From JAVBSN01 sp031556525 (lineage in GTDB: Bacteria; Bacillota; Clostridia; Lachnospirales; Lachnospiraceae): a stretch of DNA of 64,000 nt. The notes below the pieces were generated by a model. The model searched no databases. It was given only the letters and a program-made list of their open reading frames with translations, and had not been told where the DNA came from. The position numbers were made by a program, and so were the translations under genes. Positions 24,753 through 35,000 of this stretch are shown here, one piece after another. The stretch is from the NCBI GenBank assembly GCA_031556525.1, contig JAVBSS010000030.1, forward strand, positions 1 through 64,000, written 5' to 3'. Position 1 is the first letter of the stretch; each line of letters begins with the position of its first letter.

Positions 24753-25271
24753 TTAATATTTTTCAGGTTCTGGATAAGTGGCACCCATTGTGTCAACAGT
24801 TACTGATGCAATTTTTTGCTCATCAAGAGGTCTATCTGAATAATCAGTTGCAGTATCTGCAATCTTATCAACAATATCAAGACCTTCAATAACTTTACCG
24901 AATGCAGCATATTCACCATCAAGATGTGGAGAGTTTTTGTGCATAATAAAGAATTGTGAACCAGCAGAGTTAGGCATCATAGAACGAGCCATTGATAATA
25001 CACCAGGAGTGTGGGCAAGGTCGTTTTTGAAACCATTATTAGCGAATTCGCCTTTTATACTGTAACCAGGGTTGCCAGTACCTTCTCCTAGAGGGCATCC
25101 TCCTTGAATCATAAAACCGCGAATAACTCTGTGGAAAATAAGACCATCATAATACCCTTTTTTGATTAGGGAAATAAAATTGTTAACTGTATTTGGAGCG
25201 ATTTCAGGATATAATTCTGCTTTCATTATATCGCCGTTCTCCATAGTAATAGTAATTATTGGATTAGACAT
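24753..25271 (-). CDS. Cyclophilin-type peptidyl-prolyl cis-trans isomerase
   Basis: A 172-residue cytoplasmic cyclophilin that isomerises X-Pro bonds. FHRVIRGFMIQGGCPLGEG carries the catalytic Arg and the FMIQGG motif; SMARSMMPNSAGSQFFI and DGEYAAFGKVIEG complete the domain. No signal peptide or lipobox, so it is probably cytoplasmic. AAAGGA precedes the ATG at 25271 (reading left). It converges with lysA. Confidence 0.94.
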   Translation of the reverse strand: MSNPIITITMENGDIMKAELYPEIAPNTVNNFISLIKKGYYDGLIFHRVIRGFMIQGGCPLGEGTGNPGYSIKGEFANNGFKNDLAHTPGVLSMARSMMPNSAGSQFFIMHKNSPHLDGEYAAFGKVIEGLDIVDKIADTATDYSDRPLDEQKIASVTVDTMGATYPEPEKY

Positions 25272-25399
25272 GTTACTGTATCCTTTCTCATTGATTTTCT
25301 TATAAAAAGATGTTAATATATTACCATTAAAAATATGGAATTACAAGAAGATAAATAGGCAAGAATATACATAAGATAGAGTCTAGAGAGGACAAGAAT

Positions 25400-26446
25400 A
25401 TGAATAAAATTGTTAGAGGAATAATAATAGCAGTAATAGTAATTATAATACTTGGGGTAATAGGATGGTATGCCAAGGGGAAATATAGTCAATACATGGA
25501 AGAATACAATGGTGTGGAGACATATGCGGGCGAGGATGTAGAAGTAGTTATTCCGCAAGGAAGTTCAGTTAAAGCCATAGCTAAGATTCTAAAAGAAAAA
25601 GGGCTTGTGCAATATGAAAGAGCATTTGTGAATAGAGTAAAAGAATCTGAGTATAGAGGTCAACTAAAGTACGGGACTTATATGCTAAACACAGGAATGA
25701 ACACAGGTGAAATGATTGAGATAATGGCAGGTGGAAATACAGCCAAAGTGTGGAAAACAATTACTATACCAGAAGGATATAGTGTTGAAATGATAGCAGC
25801 AAAGATGCAAAGTGAAGGAATTTGCACAGAGGCAGAATTCTTAGAAGCTCTAAATATTGAAAATTACAACTATTCTTTTTTGCAAGATATATCTAGTAAA
25901 GAGGGAATAGATTATAGGATTCAAGGGTTTTTATTTCCAGCTACATATGGAATAATGGAAGAGGATACACCAGTAGATATTGTAAATAAGATGTTAGCTA
26001 AGTTTGATGATATATATACTGATAAATATGATGAGATGGCAGAAGAGTTAGGATATAGCGTATTTGAAGTAATAACAATGGCATCCATTGTTGAAAGAGA
26101 GGCCAAGATTGAAGAGGAACGCCCAACTATAGCAGGGGTTATTAATAATAGATTGGCAATCAATATGAAATTGCAAATGTGTCCCACTGTGTTATATCCT
26201 TTGACCGAAGGAATGTATAATGTGAATCAAGTAACATATGCAGACTTAGAAATTGTTTCGCCATATAATACGTACATGTATGAGGGATTGCCTATAGGTC
26301 CAATTTGTAATCCGGGGGCGTCGTCTATATATGCAGTACTTAACCCTGAGACGCATACTTATTTGTTTTATCATACAGATGATGAAACTATAGGTAATCA
26401 TATTTTTACTGAGACATACGAGGAGCATGAAAATACACAAAAATAG
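25400..26446 (+). CDS. mltG: Endolytic murein transglycosylase MltG
   Basis: A 348-residue membrane-anchored lytic transglycosylase that cleaves nascent glycan strands and releases new chains during cell-wall growth. One N-terminal membrane helix (about 9-28: IIIAVIVIIILGVIGWY), then the LysM-like region (VVIPQGSSVKAIAKILKEKGL) and the YceG domain with ITMASIVEREA, holding the catalytic Glu. LPIGPICNPGASSIYAVLNP is the conserved C-terminal motif. AGAGAGGA before ATG 25400; own terminator behind it. Confidence 0.94.
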   Translation: MNKIVRGIIIAVIVIIILGVIGWYAKGKYSQYMEEYNGVETYAGEDVEVVIPQGSSVKAIAKILKEKGLVQYERAFVNRVKESEYRGQLKYGTYMLNTGMNTGEMIEIMAGGNTAKVWKTITIPEGYSVEMIAAKMQSEGICTEAEFLEALNIENYNYSFLQDISSKEGIDYRIQGFLFPATYGIMEEDTPVDIVNKMLAKFDDIYTDKYDEMAEELGYSVFEVITMASIVEREAKIEEERPTIAGVINNRLAINMKLQMCPTVLYPLTEGMYNVNQVTYADLEIVSPYNTYMYEGLPIGPICNPGASSIYAVLNPETHTYLFYHTDDETIGNHIFTETYEEHENTQK

Positions 26447-26456
26447 AAACTTTAGA

Positions 26457-26485
26457 GATGCCTTGATATATTGAGGCATCTTTTT
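26457..26485 (+). terminator. Rho-independent terminator of mltG
   Basis: GATGCCT (26457-26463) pairs with AGGCATC (26474-26480), 10-base loop, then TTTTTA. The gap from here to 26744 is AT-rich, contains short repeats of ACTTTATAAA near 26565-26585 and the promoter below. Confidence 0.85.
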
Positions 26486-26656
26486 ATATGTGTAGAAAAA
26501 ATAAAACTTTTTGTTTTCTGTTAAAAATTATAATGGAAATAGAATTTAAAAATGTTTATAAAAACTTTATAAAACTTTATAAAATATTTATAGAAAAAGT
26601 ATAGAAAAAATGGTAAAATAAATTTTACTTAAATGAGGGCGAAAGTACAATTTTGC

Positions 26657-26685
26657 TTGCATAGTTAGGCTTAATCAACTATAAT
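26657..26685 (+). promoter_or_regulatory. Sigma-A promoter of the FHA/phosphatase/kinase operon
   Basis: TTGCAT (26657-26662), 17-base spacer, TATAAT (26680-26685), 59 bases before the FHA gene. No strong terminator appears before 36738, so one transcript may cover the FHA gene through the surface protein. Confidence 0.75.
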
Positions 26686-26744
26686 ATCTATATGTATGTA
26701 TTAAGGAGATTTTGCGGATATTATTTACGGAAGGGGATTAATGT

Positions 26745-28187
26745 ATGGCTAAGGTGAACTTTAGAGTTAAGAATATGGACAGCCAACAATATCTGATATA
26801 TGACCTAACAGATGACCTTGTTTTGGATGAAGAGGTTCTAGATGCGGCAGAAGAAGGCCAAATCAAGAGCATGATATCTATGGGATATTTAGAAGGAGAA
26901 GATGGTTGTAGTTTATGTTACGACATTACTGATAGAAATACGCTTAATGAATATTTTGAGTACGATATTGATAAGAAGACAATATTGACTATTTTGAAAA
27001 ATATAATATACACATTGGTGGAGCTTAGAGAAAGAGCAATACCACTCAACTATGTAATATTGCATAAGGGATATATTTATATAGATATTGATACATTAGA
27101 TTTAGATTTCATATGTATTCCAATAGAGAGCAATGAAAAGATATCAGTAGACGTTGCAGGCTTTGTTAGAGGCATTATATCAGGACTTAAGTATAATAAG
27201 GACGAGAATGGAGATTATATTGTAAAAATCCTTACGTTTATTAATGATAAAGAATTGTTTAGTGTTCGTGGATTATTAGCGATGATAGAAGCTAATCTAA
27301 TAGATATGGACGGGAACGTGGATAATGCGTTGTCAGAAGAATATGATGAGGATGAGATAATTGCTGATTATGAAGAACTTGAGTCTTATGAAGAAATAGA
27401 AGAAGAACCAGTAGTTATAGATAGAGAGACAATGTTAAAAGAAGCAAGAGCACATATGTCTAAGGAAGATAATATATCAGATTCAATTGAGAATGTAGAA
27501 GAAGATAGTCTTGATGATGCTAATGAATCGGAAGAAGATATCGAAGAAGAATTGATTGATGTGTTGGGGGAAATTGCCGATCAACTAGAAGAGATAAAGA
27601 AAGAAATACCAGAGATAAGTGAAGAATACGTAGAAGTTAAAGCTAGACCAAGTGTTGAGAATATAGAGGATTTAGATGCTGAATACGATAGGGTAGTTAT
27701 TCGAAAAGGAACGGGACTTAAGATAAATAGAGCTCAAGTAATACAAAACTCAACTTCGGATGAAGATATAGAGCTTGAAGAGGAATCCGAGTCAATAGAA
27801 CTTACAGGAAACTTAGAGGATGAGGAGATAGTAAGTAATTCTATATTAAGTCAAGCAATATCAAATGCTGCAGTAAAGGCTACACCAAAGCCGATGCCTT
27901 ATGTTATACGAGTTAACACAGAAGAACGTATTATGATAAATAAGCAAACCTTTAAGATAGGTAAAGCTAGTATTGGAATGGATTATAGAATTACGGGGAA
28001 TAGTGCAATTAGTAGAGCACATGCCACTATTTATTCAAAAGAGGGCGTTTATTTTATAAAGGATAATAAGTCAACAAATCACACATATGTTAATGGAATT
28101 ATAGTTGACGAGGCCATGGATCAAATGCTAACTCATGAGGCAGAGATTATCTTAGGAGACGAGGAGTTTATATTTAAGTTAAGGTAG
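26745..28187 (+). CDS. FHA domain protein with N-terminal DUF6382-type domain
   Basis: A 480-residue soluble protein. Residues 1-190 match the DUF6382 pattern (YLIYDLTDDLVLDEEVLDAA, LRERAIPLNYVILHKGYIY). A long acidic, unstructured linker (200-370, Glu/Asp-rich) leads to a C-terminal FHA domain (about 385-478), with FKIGKAS, the phosphothreonine-binding SRAHATIY and NHTYVNG. FHA domains bind pThr peptides, usually with Ile, Leu or Asp at +3. Eleven bases before a PP2C phosphatase and close to a kinase and to a protein carrying Thr-x-x-Leu repeats, it is very likely the reader of the phosphorylation signal. AAGGGG precedes ATG 26745. Confidence 0.88.
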   Translation: MAKVNFRVKNMDSQQYLIYDLTDDLVLDEEVLDAAEEGQIKSMISMGYLEGEDGCSLCYDITDRNTLNEYFEYDIDKKTILTILKNIIYTLVELRERAIPLNYVILHKGYIYIDIDTLDLDFICIPIESNEKISVDVAGFVRGIISGLKYNKDENGDYIVKILTFINDKELFSVRGLLAMIEANLIDMDGNVDNALSEEYDEDEIIADYEELESYEEIEEEPVVIDRETMLKEARAHMSKEDNISDSIENVEEDSLDDANESEEDIEEELIDVLGEIADQLEEIKKEIPEISEEYVEVKARPSVENIEDLDAEYDRVVIRKGTGLKINRAQVIQNSTSDEDIELEEESESIELTGNLEDEEIVSNSILSQAISNAAVKATPKPMPYVIRVNTEERIMINKQTFKIGKASIGMDYRITGNSAISRAHATIYSKEGVYFIKDNKSTNHTYVNGIIVDEAMDQMLTHEAEIILGDEEFIFKLR

Positions 28188-28198
28188 AGGGGAAAAAT

Positions 28199-28972
28199 AT
28201 GGATTTTGTTACTGCACATTATACAGATGTTGGTAGAGTTAAAGAAACAAATCAAGATTCATTTGCGTTAAAGGTTGTAGGAACACCAAAAGGGAATGCG
28301 GCTTTTTGCGTTATTTGTGATGGAATGGGAGGATTAGCCAAAGGGGAATTGGCTAGTAAGGAAGTAACAATGGCATTCTGTGATTGGTTCAATAATGAAT
28401 TTTCAGAGATGCTTAGAACTGATAGCTTTTCAGAATATGAACTTCGTAAACAGTGGAAAGAAGTTGTTACATATGAGAACTCACGTATAGGGGAATTTGC
28501 TAGAGAAAATGAAATAACAATGGGGACAACGGCTACAGTAATACTATTTTATGATAACAAATACTATGCGACACATGTGGGAGATAGTAGAATATATAGT
28601 ATTGCTACAGAAATGAAACAATTAACAACTGACCATACGTTGGTTGCCAGTGAAGTGTTTGCTGGAAGATTGACAGAAGAACAGGCCAAAGTTGACCCGA
28701 GAAGAAGTGTATTATTACAATGTGTTGGAGCATCACCGGTAGTTGAACCTGAATTTATAACAGGTGATATATTAACTACTATGTCCTTTATGTTATGTTC
28801 AGATGGATTTAGACATGAGATTACAGAGGAAGAGATATATAGTTCATTAGCCCCTCAATATATTGCAAATAAAGAAAGTCTTGCATTATCTTGCATGCAA
28901 CTTTCTAAGTTAGCAATGAGAAGAGGAGAAAATGATAATATAACAGTTGTAGTAATAGAGGTTATTAACTAG
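28199..28972 (+). CDS. PP2C-type serine/threonine phosphatase
   Basis: A 257-residue metal-dependent phosphatase (PPM family). TDVGRVKETNQDSFAL supplies a metal-binding Asp, ICDGMGGLAKGELAS the DGxGG motif, TTATVILF and THVGDSRIYSI the central strand, and MLCSDGFRH and ENDNITVVVIEV the last metal ligands. No membrane helix. It lies between the FHA reader and the kinase and presumably opposes the latter, as PrpC opposes PrkC in Bacillus. AGGGG before ATG 28199. Confidence 0.93.
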   Translation: MDFVTAHYTDVGRVKETNQDSFALKVVGTPKGNAAFCVICDGMGGLAKGELASKEVTMAFCDWFNNEFSEMLRTDSFSEYELRKQWKEVVTYENSRIGEFARENEITMGTTATVILFYDNKYYATHVGDSRIYSIATEMKQLTTDHTLVASEVFAGRLTEEQAKVDPRRSVLLQCVGASPVVEPEFITGDILTTMSFMLCSDGFRHEITEEEIYSSLAPQYIANKESLALSCMQLSKLAMRRGENDNITVVVIEVIN

Positions 28973-28984
28973 TGGAGGAAACCT

Positions 28985-31003
28985 ATGACTAAGATAGGAA
29001 CAATCTTAGGTGGCAAGTATGAGATCCTTAAGAAGATAGGACAAGGCGGTATGTCGGTAGTGTATGTTGCCTTGGACAATAGACTTAATAAACAATGGGC
29101 CATCAAAGAAATTAAAAATGACGGAAAAAAGAATAAAGCAACATTATTAAAAGGATTGCAAGTAGAAGCAAATATATTAAAAAAAGTAGATCATCCAGTA
29201 TTGCCAAGAATAGTAGATATTATTGACAACAAAGGAACTATTTATGTTGTAATGGATTACATAGAGGGAAGAACATTAAGCGAAGTACTTAAGAAAGAAG
29301 GGGCACAACAACAAGAAAAAGTCGTTGAGTGGGCAAAACAATTAAGTAGTGCTTTAGATTATTTACATTCTTTGAATCCACCTATTATTTATAGAGATAT
29401 GAAACCTTCTAATATTATGTTAAAACCAGAAGGTAATATAAAATTGATTGATTTTGGTACAGCCAAGGAATTTATTATAGAGGATGTTGCAGATACAACA
29501 GCATTAGGAACAAGAGGATATGCAGCGCCAGAGCAGTTTGGTGATTCTAAAGGCAGAGGAATATATAAGACAGATGCGAGAACGGATATATATAGTCTGG
29601 GAGCAACATTATATCATATCCTTACTGGAATGAATCCTAGTGAACCACCTTATGTTATAAAACCAATAAGAGAATGGAACCCTAATTTATCTAGTGGTTT
29701 AGAAAAAATAATTAAAAAATGCACAATGCCTAATCCAGAGGATAGGTATCAATCGTGTTCAGAACTCTTATATGCATTGGAGCATTATGAAGAATTAGAT
29801 GATGAATTTAGGAAACAGTCATTTAGAAGATTGAGAAAATTTTTGTTGCCAGTGGGATTGACCATAGTATTTGCAGCAACAAGTATAGGTGGATATATCG
29901 GTATAGAGAGAACTAAGGAATCGGATTATGATACTCTTATAAACTCAGCATATTCTGCTACGGTAAGAGGTAATTATGAAGAGGCTTCAGATATATATCA
30001 AGAGGCGATTTCACAGATTGATGGAACAAGAAGTCAAGCATACATAGATTTAATAAATTTATATGTCAACTATATTGATGATACAGAAAGTGGTTTGAAT
30101 CAAGTAACATATTATATTGATAAGGGATATAGAAACATTGATCAAAATCAGGATGTATTAAGAGAAGTGGCTATGACATATTTTGATGTTGAGAAAAATT
30201 ATAAAAATAGCGCTTATTATTTTCAGAAAATGAATGGTGAAGAGAATCAAGAAGTAGCTTATTACACGAGGATTGCGTTAGAGCTAGGAGAATTAAATAC
30301 AGATTATGATAGTCTAACATCAGATTTAGCCGAGTTTGAAAATATTAATGATAATCTACCTATTTCAAATGCGAAGCTCATGAACTATAAGTTGTTATGC
30401 ATTGTATACACAAGAAATCTAAAGAACTTTGATGGAGCAGCAGCGGGGGCGGTTCGATGTGCTCAAAAAGGTCTTGAAATATTAGAAGAATATGATGATG
30501 ATAGCATTAAAGCAGAATATTATGTGGTATACAATCAATATATGTCATTGGCCTATGAAGAACTTGCAGTTAAGACTACAAATGATGAAAAATCAAAAGA
30601 ATATTATGGTAATGCTTTAGAGTGTGCCAATTTTATTTTAGGGATGGTATCAAATGACTCAGAGACATTATTGGGAGTAGTTACTGATGGCGAATTGAGG
30701 GAATCTAAGATAGTTCAAGTTGCTGGAATATATGAACATTTAGGACAATATGAAAAAGCTTTAGCACAGTATGAGGCTGGAGAAGAAGAATTTGGTATAG
30801 ATAGTAAGATTATATATATAGGACATTTAACCTTGTTATGTAAGCTTGAAGCGGAACGGGATTCCGATGTAGAAGAATGGGATTATGACACTATTAAGAA
30901 AATATATGACGAAGGTTGCAAGGTAGATAATATAAAATCAGACTATCGTTGGATGCAATTAACACAGAAGTTAACTCCTTTGTTTGATAAGATGGGTAGG
31001 TGA
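28985..31003 (+). CDS. Transmembrane serine/threonine protein kinase with TPR-like outer region
   Basis: A 672-residue Hanks-type kinase. The kinase domain is residues 10-265: IGQGGMSVVYVA (P-loop), AIKEIKN (Lys), YRDMKPSNIML near residue 136 (catalytic Asp; HRD is YRD), IDFGTAKEF (DFG) and GTRGYAAPEQFG (activation segment). One membrane helix lies at about 286-308 (LLPVGLTIVFAATSIGGYIG). The outer part (310-672) is helical with TPR-like repeats (NYEEASDIYQEAISQ; EYYGNALECANFIL) in place of the PASTA domains of PrkC/PknB. It therefore may sense a protein partner rather than muropeptides. The stop TGA at 31001-31003 is 4 bases before the next start. Confidence 0.92.
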   Translation: MTKIGTILGGKYEILKKIGQGGMSVVYVALDNRLNKQWAIKEIKNDGKKNKATLLKGLQVEANILKKVDHPVLPRIVDIIDNKGTIYVVMDYIEGRTLSEVLKKEGAQQQEKVVEWAKQLSSALDYLHSLNPPIIYRDMKPSNIMLKPEGNIKLIDFGTAKEFIIEDVADTTALGTRGYAAPEQFGDSKGRGIYKTDARTDIYSLGATLYHILTGMNPSEPPYVIKPIREWNPNLSSGLEKIIKKCTMPNPEDRYQSCSELLYALEHYEELDDEFRKQSFRRLRKFLLPVGLTIVFAATSIGGYIGIERTKESDYDTLINSAYSATVRGNYEEASDIYQEAISQIDGTRSQAYIDLINLYVNYIDDTESGLNQVTYYIDKGYRNIDQNQDVLREVAMTYFDVEKNYKNSAYYFQKMNGEENQEVAYYTRIALELGELNTDYDSLTSDLAEFENINDNLPISNAKLMNYKLLCIVYTRNLKNFDGAAAGAVRCAQKGLEILEEYDDDSIKAEYYVVYNQYMSLAYEELAVKTTNDEKSKEYYGNALECANFILGMVSNDSETLLGVVTDGELRESKIVQVAGIYEHLGQYEKALAQYEAGEEEFGIDSKIIYIGHLTLLCKLEAERDSDVEEWDYDTIKKIYDEGCKVDNIKSDYRWMQLTQKLTPLFDKMGR

Positions 31004-31007
31004 TTGT

Positions 31008-32036
31008 ATGGTATATCAGATTATGTTTTATGGTGGATTAATACTTGCAATCATTAGTATAATCGTAGCTATGGTATTGTTTTTCAGACTTAATATTAGA
31101 AAAGTTGTTGGTGATTTAACAGGATATAATGCAAAGCACGATATAAGATTAATTCGTGAAAATGGTATAGAGAATGATCCTAAAAAGAATAAAATAAAAG
31201 ACATGACAACCAAATTACTAGTTAAAGAGCAAAATACTACAGCAACTATTAAAAGAGATTATATAACTAGCAAGAATAAGAAAAGCGATGCATCAGATGA
31301 GAAAATTAAGCTTATGCAAGATTTAGAGGCAGATAAGAAAAAGCAAGAATATGCAAAGAAAAAGGCTCAAGAAACTTTTAAAGGAAATGGTGTTTATAGA
31401 AGTGGAGCGATAAAGGATTCGATGTTGGGTGAGACGCAAATAATTAGAGACACAAGTGTTCCGAGCAAGGATTCAGGATTTACAGTTATAGAGGAAGCTA
31501 CATCATTGTTAAATGAGGAAATAGGAACCAATATATTAATTAGCGATGAGGAACGAGAAATGTTACTTGATTCTCAGAATAAAGAGACATATACAGACGT
31601 TTTATATGTAGAAGATGAGATAACAGATGTTTTATTCAATGAAGAAGGTACAAGTGTATTATCGGATGAATCGACAGATATACTATCCGATGAAGCAGAT
31701 ACAGGCATACTGTCAGACAGTAGTACTGATGTATTGATGAATGAAGAAGACACAAGTGTACTATTATCATATGAAACAGATGTATTGATGGGTGAAGATG
31801 ATACAACAGATGTGTTAATGAGTGGAGAAGACACGAGTGTATTATCGGAAAATGTAACAGATGGATTAACATATGACGAAGGCACGACTATATTATCAGA
31901 TGATGTAACAGATGTATTGATAAATGAAGATGATACAAGTGTACTATTTGAAGATGATACATCGATATTGCATAACGATGTATTTACATCACTAGAAGAT
32001 ACAGTGGTGCATCATACTAGTGAAACAATGAAATAA
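31008..32036 (+). CDS. Membrane protein with a tail of fifteen Thr-x-x-Leu motifs
   Basis: A 342-residue protein with one N-terminal membrane helix (about 6-27, GGLILAIISIIVAMVLFF), a basic, Lys-rich coil (30-130) and an acidic tail. From residue 196 to 321 it repeats TDVL, TSVL, TDIL and TTIL within Asp/Glu-rich surroundings: I count 15 Thr-x-x-Leu sites (two more precede). Leu at +3 of a phosphothreonine is a preferred FHA ligand. With a kinase, a phosphatase and an FHA protein directly upstream, the tail looks like a multivalent substrate and docking scaffold. Family unrecognised; start ATG 31008, after GTAGGTGA. Confidence 0.75.
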   Translation: MVYQIMFYGGLILAIISIIVAMVLFFRLNIRKVVGDLTGYNAKHDIRLIRENGIENDPKKNKIKDMTTKLLVKEQNTTATIKRDYITSKNKKSDASDEKIKLMQDLEADKKKQEYAKKKAQETFKGNGVYRSGAIKDSMLGETQIIRDTSVPSKDSGFTVIEEATSLLNEEIGTNILISDEEREMLLDSQNKETYTDVLYVEDEITDVLFNEEGTSVLSDESTDILSDEADTGILSDSSTDVLMNEEDTSVLLSYETDVLMGEDDTTDVLMSGEDTSVLSENVTDGLTYDEGTTILSDDVTDVLINEDDTSVLFEDDTSILHNDVFTSLEDTVVHHTSETMK

Positions 32037-32054
32037 TTTAGAGGAGTATATTTA

Positions 32055-35000
32055 ATGACACATAGGGCTTATAAAAATATAATTGCATATTTATTATCAG
32101 CTATAATGATTATTCAAGGAGCGTTTTCGGGTAATTTTATGTATGTTAATGCTACTGAAATAATATCTGAAGGTATTCCACAAGTTAACGTAGAAGAAGG
32201 ACCACAAAATGGATCTGCGGTTATAGATGGTGAAAATACACTTATGTTATCATTTGATAGTACAAATTATGATAAAGTTAATTATGATTATAAGTTAGTA
32301 TATAGAGACGATGGTCAAGCTTGGAAAGAGTATAATGCTGTACAAGGAATAGATATAAACTTTGGCTCAGAGTATAATAGATATACCATAGAAGCAGCGG
32401 TTAGGAGAACGTCTAAAGCGGATTCTAGTGATATTGTGTATGGGAATACGAGTTGGTTTAATTATACTGAAAGGTTGCCAGCGCTAGATGATTTAGGGAT
32501 AAGTCCTATAGGTTGGACGACAGATGAATCGAATGTTAGTGGTATATATCTAAGTGCTATATTGAATGATATAGGAGACTATACGGCTAATTGGGGTAAT
32601 TATAGCTATAGCAATGTCTATTATAGATGGGGATATGTAGATTCGAATAATTCGTGTATATGGATATATGATACAGAGAATGGAGAAAAAGCCTACCCGG
32701 ATAATCTAAGTGAAGATGATAGTATAACACTTCATGGAAAATATAGAACTTGTTTAGAGGCTTATATTTATAAAGGCGAAGATGGTAATAAAGTTCGAGT
32801 TTCTAGTGACATATTAAAAGGTGAAGAGTCTAGTTTTGATAGTCAAGCTCCTAAAGTTAAAAGTCTATATCTTACTACAAAATTGGCAGGTGTAGGGTCG
32901 ATATTTACTAAGGATTGGCATACTAAGGATTATTATTATTCTATATACATAGAAGAAGAGGGAAATGGTTCCTCAGGTCTAAAAAATGTAGTTATACAAC
33001 CTTACTTAGGTAATCAAAAATGTGATAAACGTTGGGAATATACATATACAGAAGGTGAAATAGTATATACATATTGGGAAGAGATATCTTTTGCTGAATT
33101 TAAGGATAATGATGGAAATTATATAGACGGTGAATACAATATACTTATAAGTGTAGAGGATAGAGCTGGAAATAAATATAGTAGATGGATTATACCAAGT
33201 AATAGTAACGTGCCAACTTTAGAGGGAGAAAAAAGTGAAGATTTTTCATTTAAGATGGATAATATTAAACCTATTGTAGCGTTTACAGGTGATGTTATTG
33301 ATGGAGGATATTATAATACAGAAGAGAGTAACTTAAGTGTTACTGCTACAGATGAAAGATCAGGAATTAATACATATGAAATAGCAGTTACAAGAAATGA
33401 AATACCGTATGAAAACAGTATAATAACTGGAGAAAAAGTGACAGATAAGAAGTGGAAGTCATCCGGAGTATTTAGTGAAGAGGGAGAATACGAAGTAAAT
33501 GTAACAGCCACAGATAGAGCAGGTAATGTAGGCGTTGTTGTTAATAAGGATAAGAAGGGCAAAGAAACATTTTCGGATAGCGTTATCAAATTCATTATCG
33601 ATAAGACAGTACCAACGGTTAATATTATTGATGGTGAAGGTGAGGATATATTAGAAACTGATGATGCTAGAAAAGAATATAATGTAAATAATCAAGAGAT
33701 AGATTTTGTAGTAACGGATAGTTATGTTAACTATGATAAATGTACAATAACTATTGATAAATATGATAATGATGATTGTGAAAAATCAACCTTAGAGAGA
33801 ACTATCATTAATCCTGAAAAAGATGATGATTACCAATGGGAGGTTGATGGTGCTAGAGGAACATTTTCCTATAAATTTACTTCTCAAGGAGTATATAAGA
33901 TAAAGATACATACTGAGGATAAGGCAGGTAATGAAACTGAGGAAAATGTAATAATAGTAATAGATACAAAAGCCCCAAGCACTACTATTACATTACAAAA
34001 AAGTGAAAATGGTACAGAATATTATAAAACAAATGTGACCATTGACATTAATATCAAAGATAGTATTTGTAATAGTTGTATAAGCAAGTATGAGATTACA
34101 AGAACTTATAATGAGACTAAGTCTACATATAAGTTGAAGGATATTAAGGCAAAAGAAAGAGATTATTCTACTGAACAACTTTTTACAGAAGAAGGATTAT
34201 ATACAGTTAAATTAATTACAACAGATGAAGCTGGTAATGAGAAAGAATCAAATGAGATAACATTTATAATAGATAAGACAAGACCTGTTATTACTATTGA
34301 TAGCCAAGATGTTACTAATGGTGGAGAAGTAAATACAGATGTCACCCTAGATTTCACTTCTATTGAAGCCAATGATGGCGAGTATCAAATAACCATAGAG
34401 AGAGAAAATGAAGGACATACATATACTAATGGCAGTGTGTATTCTGCATTGACTTGGACTAAGGATGATGATGTGCTATATAAGAAAAATGCAAGCCACA
34501 CATTATCAGAGGAAGGTGTATATAGGATTACGTTTGAGGCAACAGATAGGGCTGGAAACGAGGCAATAGGCGAAGAGTATGTATTTATAATAGACAAGAC
34601 AGCGCCAGTAATAAGCAATATACGATATACAGACACGTTAGGTGATATAGCTCCTAAATTTGTGGAAAATAATATATATAGTAACCGATACATCACAGTA
34701 TATTTTGAAGTAGATGATAATATTGTAGGTGTTGATAATGTATATTATTCTATAGGAGTGGATAACAAGACCAAAATAGACCGAAATAATAGTTATAAAG
34801 CAGTTCATGTAAAAGATAATATATATAGTATACTAGTGCCAGAATCTTTTGGGATATCGGAATTTGATAACATAATAGGAATCTGGGCAGAGGATATATT
34901 AGGAAATATAAGTAGTAATGTTTTGAGCTATAATATGATATACAATACAGCCTATGCAGATATAACTATGACTGCAGATAAAGAATATGATAAATGGTTA

